Below the pieces are notes generated by a model. The model was not told the origin of the DNA, ran no database searches, and saw nothing but the letters and a program-made list of their open reading frames with translations. A program made the translations under genes and the position numbers. DNA of 64,000 nt from Campylobacter rectus (GTDB lineage: Bacteria; Campylobacterota; Campylobacteria; Campylobacterales; Campylobacteraceae), in NCBI RefSeq assembly GCF_004803795.1, contig NZ_CP012543.1, forward strand, positions 2,480,001 to 2,544,000, given 5' to 3'. How positions within the stretch are numbered: position 1 is the stretch's first letter; each line of letters opens with the position of its first letter. Shown here one piece after another: positions 58,589-64,000 of this stretch.

Positions 58589-58846
58589 TTAATAGTTGAT
58601 ATTAATAAACAAATAAATAGTAATAAACAAAAGCATTATAAAAACAATTGGTTTCTTATAAAGAGTCTCTAAAATATTTTCGACAAAATCTATATCTAGC
58701 ATTAAACATGCACAGAAAAATATTAAAACAATAAAACCACGTATATCTATCATATTAATAATGCCATCTTTTCTAATCGGATTTAAATATAGTATTAAGG
58801 CACTAAAAAACATTATAAGCAGTAAAAAAGATAATATTTTCTTCAT
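58589..58846 (-). CDS. Small membrane protein, putative immunity protein 3
   Basis: 85 aa from MKKILSFLLLIMFFSALILY; further hydrophobic segments GFIVLIFFCACLMLDI and PIVFIMLLFITIYLFI. Unlike the other partners it lies on the same strand as, and downstream of, its toxin-tail relic (58899-58970). Ribosome site weak; a longer in-frame start at 58918 exists. Confidence 0.45.
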   Translation of the reverse strand: MKKILSFLLLIMFFSALILYLNPIRKDGIINMIDIRGFIVLIFFCACLMLDIDFVENILETLYKKPIVFIMLLFITIYLFININY

Positions 58847-58898
58847 ATATAAAACACATTTTCTTGCGCCGCGATCAAATAAGTCGCAGCACACTAAA

Positions 58899-58970
58899 TT
58901 AATATGGTAATTCGTCAATTATACCATAAAGTAAAAGACCTATTTGGCTTTTCCATCTTCGATCTAAAAA
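58899..58970 (-). pseudogene. Toxin-tail relic 3
   Basis: Encodes LDRRWKSQIGLLLYGIIDEL-PY with stop at 58899. Almost identical to relic 2 and fused to the same 62429-type promoter sequence (58968-59031) and leader copy d. Confidence 0.5.
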
Positions 58971-59261
58971 CCCGCTTACCGCACAAATTTTGCCGCATTT
59001 TAACCTAAAAGTTATATAATAGCTCTATAAATTCTTAGCAAAAGAGCTAAAATTACTGCGCGACAGAGTCGTCGTTGCTTTGCCGATTTAAGCCCGGTTT
59101 TTTGGCTAAGATAAAGCTTAGCGGCGTTTTTCCTACTCAGCCTTTTAATTGTAAAGCCGCTAAATTTATGCTTATACTTTGTTACACTATTTGTTTAGTG
59201 TAAGCTTAATGGATCGGTATGTTTTTGATATAATACGGTCATTTTTACCAAAAGGAAAACA
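58968..59261 (+). repeat. Composite repeat: 62429-type promoter plus partner-gene leader, copy d
   Basis: Same structure as 56170-56466, with GATATAATACGGTC (-10) near 59227 and AAAAGGAAAACA just ahead of the ATG of the partner gene at 59262. This copy is functional-looking. Confidence 0.6.
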
Positions 59262-59759
59262 ATGAAAAAAACCGTTTTAGCTATGATCGTTGCCGGGCTA
59301 TGCTCTTTAAATTTGAGTGCCGGGGAGCTGGAGGATAATATTAAGAAATTTGAGAGAGACGATATTTTCAAATTTTGTTCCGGCAACAGTAGTCAAAAAA
59401 ATAAAGATATGTGTTATGAAACTTTGGATTTTTTTGCTAAAAAATACTCTAAAGAGTGTGATGATAACATTGCACAGTCTTGCTTTGGAATGGGGGAAAT
59501 TATAATTATGGCTAACGAAGATATAGATAGCAATTTTGATATAAACATAAAATTTGATGAAGAATATTTTAAATATTTTGAGAAAAGTTGCGAGCTTAAC
59601 TATTGGCAAGGTTGCTTATTTTTAGGGCTTAGATACTCAAATTTAGCGCATGACGCCAAGGATAAAAAAATAAGATCCGAATTTAATAAAAAATCAAAAT
59701 ATTTTTTTGGTAAAGCCTGCAAGCTTGAAGGAGATGGTCTATCTTGTAGTAGAAAATAG
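59262..59759 (+). CDS. Secreted Cys-rich Sel1-like protein, putative immunity protein to 59792
   Basis: 165 aa. Signal peptide MKKTVLAMIVAGLCSLNLSA; mature part with spaced Cys (FKFCSGNSSQKNKDMCYE; ECDDNIAQSCFGMGE; KSCELNYWQGCLFLGLRYSN; GKACKLEGDGLSC) as in Sel1/Hcp-type repeats. Convergent with the toxin-like gene 59792 across a strong hairpin. Immunity is inferred from the recurring gene pairing. Confidence 0.55.
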   Translation: MKKTVLAMIVAGLCSLNLSAGELEDNIKKFERDDIFKFCSGNSSQKNKDMCYETLDFFAKKYSKECDDNIAQSCFGMGEIIIMANEDIDSNFDINIKFDEEYFKYFEKSCELNYWQGCLFLGLRYSNLAHDAKDKKIRSEFNKKSKYFFGKACKLEGDGLSCSRK

Positions 59760-59786
59760 CCTCTTTGCAAGATAGCAAAGAGGCTA
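59757..59786. terminator. Bidirectional hairpin terminator
   Basis: TAGCCTCTTTGC and GCAAAGAGGCTA make a 12-bp stem with a 6-base loop, flanked by AAAA and TTTT-type runs; the left arm starts at the stop codon of the partner gene. Confidence 0.75.
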
Positions 59787-59791
59787 AAATT

Positions 59792-60154
59792 TTAATAAAC
59801 TACGCCTGTTCCGCCACCCTTTTTAGCAAATAAACCACCAATTATACTGACATATTTTGGTTTTAAAACAAAGTAGCAAGGAGCCCATATATAACTATTT
59901 TTTATACCTTTTACTATTTCCTTAACAACAGTAAAAGCCAGCTTCCTTATGTCTGTCAAACTTTTAAATAGATTTGTAACAATTCTAATTCTTTTGGTGC
60001 AATCTTGCGCTTCTTTAATAAAATTATCTACCTCTGTTATAATCTCTAAATCAAGATTATCTGCCGTTACATTTACGGCATTTACTCCTAAAATTTGGGT
60101 AATAACTTCAATGTATGAATCTCTTTGATCTTGCGTTAAATTTATATCACTCAT
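59792..60154 (-). CDS. Toxin-like protein 2 (CYFVLK-tail class)
   Basis: 120 aa. LTQDQRDSYIEVITQILG near the N-terminus matches LTQEEKQFYADVLNSIFFG of the 61168 protein, and VDNFIKEAQDCTK aligns with its DFFIAQIVNCSK. The tail APCYFVLKPKYVSIIGG matches GCYFVLKNQYIQRIQG at 57378. Ends in a Gly-rich segment. AAAGGATAGAAA precedes the ATG; the lipoprotein gene is 12 bases upstream. Confidence 0.5.
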   Translation of the reverse strand: MSDINLTQDQRDSYIEVITQILGVNAVNVTADNLDLEIITEVDNFIKEAQDCTKRIRIVTNLFKSLTDIRKLAFTVVKEIVKGIKNSYIWAPCYFVLKPKYVSIIGGLFAKKGGGTGVVY

Positions 60155-60166
60155 TTTCTATCCTTT

Positions 60167-60289
60167 TTATTTCTTATTATTTGTTTGGTTTATGGTGTTG
60201 GTATTGCTATGACCAACGCTAAATAAAGCGCTGCAACTCGCAAGGATTACCGAAAGCGCAACTAAAAATGCTATAATTGTTTTTTTCAT
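60167..60289 (-). CDS. 40-aa lipoprotein, copy 2
   Basis: As copy 1 except Gly18Ser, Asn20Ser and His38Asn; lipobox reads LASC. AAAGGAGTTGTTAG precedes the ATG. Positioned immediately upstream of toxin-like gene 2. Confidence 0.65.
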   Translation of the reverse strand: MKKTIIAFLVALSVILASCSALFSVGHSNTNTINQTNNKK

Positions 60290-60545
60290 CTAACAACTCC
60301 TTTTGCTCGCTCCGCTTAGGTCTGTTTGCAGTTGCGAGCTTGCAAGCAAAAATCTTTTGCTTTCGCAAAAACGCGTTGCTGATTTTGTTTATTTGTAATT
60401 CGGACAAAAAAAAGGGGGGGGGTCTTTCACTCAAACAATTTTTACGTAATTCGAAATTTAAGGGCATAATACGCCCTAGCCTGAAATCTTTTGTTTAAAA
60501 AACATTGATAAATATCACGTTTTAAAAACACCTGTAAAATGTTAC
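60290..60545 (-). repeat. Toxin-module leader repeat, copy 2 (truncated), with A8G9 tract
   Basis: Matches copies 1 and 3 up to about 60545, where unrelated sequence begins, so the upstream promoter and the GGCGG hairpin are absent. The homopolymer tract is A8 (60406-60413) followed by G9 (60414-60422), about 120 bases upstream of the lipoprotein start. Confidence 0.65.
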
Positions 60546-60716
60546 TATTTGTTGATTTGGGTCGGGTTGTCTTGAACAGTTGGCCGCTGATCCGGATCGG
60601 GCTGATTTTTCTTTTCACTCTTGGCCGTAAGGATCGGGGCACTATAAATCCCATCTGCAGGGTGCGATCTCACATTCATCTAGTATTTTACCGTTTTTAT
60701 AAAATTCGGCACACTT
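60546..60716. other. Unique spacer between leader copies
   Basis: About 170 bases of higher-GC sequence (TCCGGATCGGGCTG and so on) not found elsewhere in the locus. No gene recognised. Confidence 0.3.
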
Positions 60717-60897
60717 AAGTCGTCGTTGCTTTGCCGATTTAAGCCCGGGTCTTAGCTAAACTAAAGATTAGCGGCGTCCTTCCTGCTCATCTTTTTAATT
60801 ATAGAACTGCTAAATTTTTATGCTTATACTATTTCTAGTATAAGTTTAATCAAAAATGATATACTTTTTAGATTAAAAGGCAAATTTTAGGAGAATT
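60717..60897 (+). repeat. Partner-gene leader repeat, copy e
   Basis: The most diverged copy; TCGTCGTTGCTTTGCCGATT is intact. Ends with AAATGATATACTTTT (-10-like) and AGGAGAATT ahead of the ATG at 60898. Confidence 0.55.
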
Positions 60898-61167
60898 ATG
60901 TATTATAGGCTTATATCAATTGTTTCTCATATTGTTATTATTGGATTAATTATATATGGAATTAATTTTCAGGAAAGAAAGATATGTACCTCGGATGGTT
61001 TATATTATGTAATACCTGCATATGTATATATAATAATTAAAGATCCTGCCAATTTAATATCGAATGATAAATCTGCTTATATTTTTGCCATTTGTGCATT
61101 CGTTTGCTTTATATTGTTTTTTGTTGGATGCAATACCGGTAATGGTTGGTATTACATCCAATATTAA
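60898..61167 (+). CDS. Small membrane protein, putative immunity protein to 61168
   Basis: 89 aa with hydrophobic segments LISIVSHIVIIGLIIYGI, YYVIPAYVYIIIK and IFAICAFVCFILFFVGCNTG. AGGAGAATT gives a strong ribosome site. Its TAA is immediately followed by the end of the convergent toxin-like gene (no gap), the tightest pair in the locus. Confidence 0.55.
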   Translation: MYYRLISIVSHIVIIGLIIYGINFQERKICTSDGLYYVIPAYVYIIIKDPANLISNDKSAYIFAICAFVCFILFFVGCNTGNGWYYIQY

Positions 61168-61661
61168 TTAATATGGTAAATCGTCAATCATACCATACAA
61201 CAAAAGCCCCATATAGCTTTTCCACTTAACATTAACCGCGGATACGCAGCCGCTAAATATCTTATCTTTGAATATATAGTCAATGAACCGACCAAATGCC
61301 CAAGAGCTTACTCTTTTTATAATAAATCTTTTTACAAATGAGTAATTCTGATATTTTGTATTATCTTGCAAAACGGCATCATAAATAGCTGAAAAAGCTG
61401 GCCCAAGAGCCAATTTTTTGAGTGCTTCTACGATAGCTTTTGAACAATTAACGATTTGTGCTATAAAAAGTCTGCTGCTCTAGCGACTTTTGGCGTCACT
61501 TGGCTTGCTTGAACATTACCTATGGTTCCAAAAAAGATAGAATTTAATACATCGGCATAAAACTGCTTTTCTTCTTGGGTTAGGTTATTGTAAACAGATA
61601 AAGGTCTTACAAAGCCGGATGAGCTATTGCCTCGTCCTGGTATTTCTGGAAATCTTGACAT
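61168..61661 (-). pseudogene. Toxin-like protein 3 (GLLLYG-tail class), frameshifted in a T tract
   Basis: Start MSRFPEIPGRGNSSSGFVRP with AAGGATAAAAAT upstream; frame 1 stops after KVARAADFL near 61461. Adding one T to the TTTTT run gives ADFFIAQIVNCSKAI, which aligns with VDNFIKEAQDCTK of toxin 2, then continues to VNVKWKSYMGLLLYGMIDDL-PY at 61168. Restored length about 163 aa. This is the only near-complete member of the tail class seen as relics at 55412, 56101 and 58899. Possibly phase-variable. Confidence 0.55.
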
Positions 61662-61675
61662 ATTTTTATCCTTTT

Positions 61676-61798
61676 TTATTTTTTATGATTTGTTTGGTTT
61701 ATAGTGTTGGTATTGCTATGACCAACGCTAAATAAAGCGCTGCAACCCGCAAGGATTACCGAAAGCGCAACTAAAAATGCTATAATTGTTTTTTTCAT
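61676..61798 (-). CDS. 40-aa lipoprotein, copy 3
   Basis: Differs from copy 1 only at residue 20 (Ser for Asn); lipobox LAGC. AAAGGAGTTGTTAG precedes the ATG; toxin-like gene 3 begins 14 bases downstream. Confidence 0.65.
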   Translation of the reverse strand: MKKTIIAFLVALSVILAGCSALFSVGHSNTNTINQTNHKK

Positions 61799-62290
61799 CT
61801 AACAACTCCTTTTGCTCGCTCCGCTTAGGTCTGTTTGCAGTTGCGAGCTTGCAAGCAAAAATCTTTTGCTTTCGCAAAAACGCGTTGCTGATTTTGTTTA
61901 TTTGTAATTCGGACAAAAAAAAGGGGGGGGGGTCTTTCACTCAAACAATTTTTACGTAATTTGAAATTTAAGGGCATAATACGCCCTAGCCTGAAATCTC
62001 TTGTTTAAAAAACATTGATAAATATCATATTTTTTAAACACCTGTAAAATGTTACTATTTATTGATTTTTTGCTCTTTACCCGCCGGTGGCGGCTATGAG
62101 CTGCTTGAATGTATTAAGTAGCCTTAAATCCGAATTACAGGGAGAATTATAGCAGACGACGGCTTAAAAATTTATATAAATCTGCTTAGTTTTTCTTGAA
62201 TTTTATATGGTAAAAATTGATAGCTATTATTATTTAAAACAACACTATTATTTAATATATATTAATATCTAATCCTGCCGCCTTGCCCCT
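61799..62290 (-). repeat. Toxin-module leader repeat, copy 3 (full), with A8G10 tract
   Basis: Near-identical to 57872-58345 over its whole length apart from the tract, which is A8 (61915-61922) plus G10 (61923-61932). Contains the TATAATTC box and GGCGG hairpin. Confidence 0.65.
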
Positions 62291-62428
62291 TCCCTATCCT
62301 TGGCTATTTTTTTGATTTGAGAGATTTGCCATTGATTTGCGCCAAAAGCCGCTTACCGCACAAATTTTGCTGCATTTTAACCTAAAAGTTATATAATGGC
62401 TCTATAATTTCTTAGCAAAGGAGCTAAA

Positions 62429-62647
62429 ATGGCGACAGATCGCGAGTTGGTTAATTTCTCCCAGGAGCACGAGCTAAACACGGTGCTGGCAAGACACGGC
62501 AAGGCTCAAAGCAAAGCAAATCGCGAGATGCTTTGCGAGCTTGGCAAAGCGTGCAAAGAAAAACTAGGCAAAAAAGTGCTAAGGCAAGATGAATTTGACG
62601 AGTTTTTAAAGCCTTTTTTAAATCGCTTGGAGAATAAAAAAGCATAA
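62429..62647 (+). CDS. Small basic helical protein, unknown
   Basis: 72 aa, starting MATDRELVNFSQEHELNTVL, rich in Lys and Glu, no signal peptide. AAAGGAGCTAAA precedes the ATG and TATATAATGG gives a -10 box. Its promoter and ribosome site are the sequence duplicated at 56170 and 58968. Followed at once by a strong terminator. Confidence 0.6.
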   Translation: MATDRELVNFSQEHELNTVLARHGKAQSKANREMLCELGKACKEKLGKKVLRQDEFDEFLKPFLNRLENKKA

Positions 62648-62672
62648 ATTTCGGGGGCTTTCCCCGAAATTT
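62646..62672. terminator. Hairpin terminator
   Basis: AAATTTCGGGG and CCCCGAAATTT form an 11-bp stem around GCTTT, directly after the stop of the 72-aa gene. Confidence 0.75.
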
Positions 62673-62868
62673 CTATCAAAATTAGCCGCTTTTCAAATAT
62701 TTCTACTATTCTCTCGTTTTCAAATTTATTTCTTTACATTGAGACATTAAAGTATTGCCTTGAAATATAGTGCAAATTTACCAAATGATAAAGAAATTAT
62801 TACTAACGAGATTTTCTAATTTATATACTTGCCCTCCTGCCCGAACATTGTAGCGGGAGAGCTAAATG
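62673..62868. other. Intergenic, nothing recognised
   Basis: AT-rich sequence between a terminator and a decayed gene. Confidence 0.3.
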
Positions 62869-63147
62869 TTATTTGCAATCCTTTTTTGTCATATCTATCT
62901 TAGCAAAATTCTTACTGCCGGCGTAGTCGTATACCACGAGGCTTTGTCTATAAACTAACTCATACCACAATAATTCTCTTTTAAAATGCCATCTTGGATG
63001 TTTTTAAATATCTCAACTTGTTCTTTAGTAAATTCGCTAAATTTAACATCCGTATTGTCGTTTATCGTATAGAGATATTTTACTATACCGTCTTCACAAA
63101 CAGCGCCCGAGAGAGTCGTGACATCGTCAAGCTTTATATATGCAAGT
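62869..63147 (-). pseudogene. Decayed gene, frameshifted C-terminal fragment
   Basis: Minus strand reads LAYIKLDDVTTLSGAVCEDG, then VKYLYTINDNTDVKFSEFTK and GILKENYCG in one frame, then LVYRQSLVVYDYAGSKNFAK and a terminal KKDCK in another, with a stop between. It looks like the C-terminal half of a small Cys-containing periplasmic protein that lost its start and one or two bases. Family not recognised. Confidence 0.4.
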
Positions 63148-63523
63148 TAAATTTGTAAGAGATTTGCCCGAGCTTTGTCGCTTGCAGGCGCTAAATTTAG
63201 AGCCTACTTGTGCATTTTAGGGCCATTCAGACTGCTCGTCGCGTTTTAAATTTGACTTCAAATTTGACCGCTAAGCGTTTGCAAATTCGGCCAAATTTAG
63301 TATCTATTATAAACCGTGCCGAATTAGCCTTAGATGGACTAGGCAAATTTGTAAATTGACGCGAGATGCCAAGCGTTATAATCGCACTCAAATTTACAAG
63401 CTACAAGTCAATAAGAGCAAGCAAAAGCCACACAAGACCGATTTAATATTAGCTCAAATTCGGCACGGCTTTTAAGAGCGAAGCACAAAGCCGAAACCGC
63501 ACCGAATTTAACCGAGCTACGCC
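63148..63523. other. Intergenic, no gene seen
   Basis: AAATTT-rich spacer; no ribosome-site-linked frame. Confidence 0.3.
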
Positions 63524-64000
63524 TTAAAAATGCACCTTAAATTTCGCCCAAAAGCTTCTACCCGGCTCATAAAGCCTAGTGCCGTTCAGGATAGTCTCGT
63601 AGCCTGCGATACCGCCGCCGTAGCCGCCTTTTGAGTTATGATAGGCGTATTTGGCGTCGTTTAAATTTTCCGCCACTAGCAAAAATTGATAATTTTTATA
63701 TTTATAGCCCGCGCTTAGCCCCAGCGTCCAAAAGCTATCGCTCTTGCCCAGGTCCATACCGCCCACGTCGCCGTAGCCCTTTTGCGCGCGGTTTTGCGAC
63801 GCGTTAGCATAGAAGTCGGCCTTGACGAACCAGTCGGGCTTTTCTAGGCCGGCGCTTAGTTTAAACGCTAGAGGCGAAATCTTAGGTAGCGCGTCGCCGT
63901 CTTTTAAGCCGCCCGCGTTTTTAGTTACCTTGCCGTAGACGTAGGATACGCCCGCCCCCAGCCTAAACATATCGGCCAGTAGCGTAGTGCCCTCGATTTC
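63524..64000 (-). CDS. TonB-dependent outer-membrane receptor, C-terminus only
   Basis: 159 codons, open to the right edge. Alternating beta-strands (LGAGVSYVYGKV; LSAGLEKPDWFVKADFYA; LGLSAGYKYKNYQFLLVAEN), the motif ENLNDAKYAYHN, and the ending PGRSFWAKFKVHF with terminal Phe are typical of the barrel end of TonB-dependent receptors. It imports a metal chelate or similar ligand; which one cannot be said. Confidence 0.85.
   Translation of the reverse strand, partial: EIEGTTLLADMFRLGAGVSYVYGKVTKNAGGLKDGDALPKISPLAFKLSAGLEKPDWFVKADFYANASQNRAQKGYGDVGGMDLGKSDSFWTLGLSAGYKYKNYQFLLVAENLNDAKYAYHNSKGGYGGGIAGYETILNGTRLYEPGRSFWAKFKVHF

Noticed and set aside
60219-60467. 82-codon minus-strand frame spanning the poly-G tract and the lipoprotein gene
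   Set aside because: It is out of frame with the lipoprotein, is not preserved in leader copies 1 and 3, and contains Pro runs only because of the tract. The tract is better seen as part of an untranslated leader.

Overview
The window comes from a Campylobacter-type epsilonproteobacterium, most likely of the oral rectus/showae/curvus group. The fliK-flgD-flgE cluster, the nrdB/amidohydrolase/pcm cluster and the coaE/purM adjacency are all Campylobacter-like, and intergenic DNA is saturated with AAATTT words at moderate GC. Species assignment is inference. No rRNA or tRNA gene was recognised.

Layout. 0-12.9 kb is mostly housekeeping: the start of a znuA-like metal-binding protein divergent from a Fur/Zur-type regulator, a hotdog thioesterase, a methyltransferase, a di-heme peroxidase overlapping a PAS-GGDEF-EAL protein, an LtaS-like sulfatase-fold membrane enzyme, coaE, purM and an M20 carbamoylase-type amidase. 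13.2-18.7 kb holds two internally deleted IS1595-family remnants around a very large DUF4214/type-I-secretion-like surface protein gene broken by a 2-nt frameshift. 18.8-20.2 kb is an AgcS symporter. 20.5-33.2 kb is a complete type I-B CRISPR-Cas locus: an array of 52 intact repeats plus one degenerate terminal repeat, then (all on the minus strand, transcribed toward the array) cas6, a 435-bp regulatory interval, cas8b, a separate cas11-like small-subunit gene, cas7, cas5, cas3, cas4, cas2 and cas1. 33.3-54.7 kb is core again: a MalY/PatB-type lyase, moaC, DUF493, lipoprotein and Sel1 proteins, lemA/DUF3137, typA, flagellar hook genes, nrdB, a nitrilase-fold protein and pcm. 54.7-62.7 kb is an accessory locus of repeated small cassettes. 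The window ends in the C-terminus of a TonB-dependent receptor.

Two places look new. (1) Between cas6 and cas8b lies a hairpin ending in a CRISPR-like AAAC, followed by a spacer-like sequence that partly matches a perfect sigma70-type promoter 60-120 bp further on; that promoter drives a 45-codon hydrophobic ORF and probably the cas8b operon. This is the position and logic of CreA/CreT or CreR crRNA-like regulators. (2) The 55-62 kb locus repeats a module: a long conserved leader (two copies with poly-G tracts of 9 and 10), a near-identical 40-aa lipoprotein, a 119-165 aa toxin-like protein with a shared N-terminus and variable C-terminus, and a convergent partner gene. Proteins ending in a GLLLYG-IDDLPY tail face small membrane proteins; proteins ending in a CYFVLK tail face secreted Cys-rich Sel1-like proteins. 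Truncated tails and orphan partners lie between modules, and a likely orphan partner sits far away at 5.7 kb. I infer a bacteriocin-like or polymorphic toxin-immunity array. A third theme is short palindromic insertions found in frame inside both IS remnants, with related sequence in the toxin leaders.
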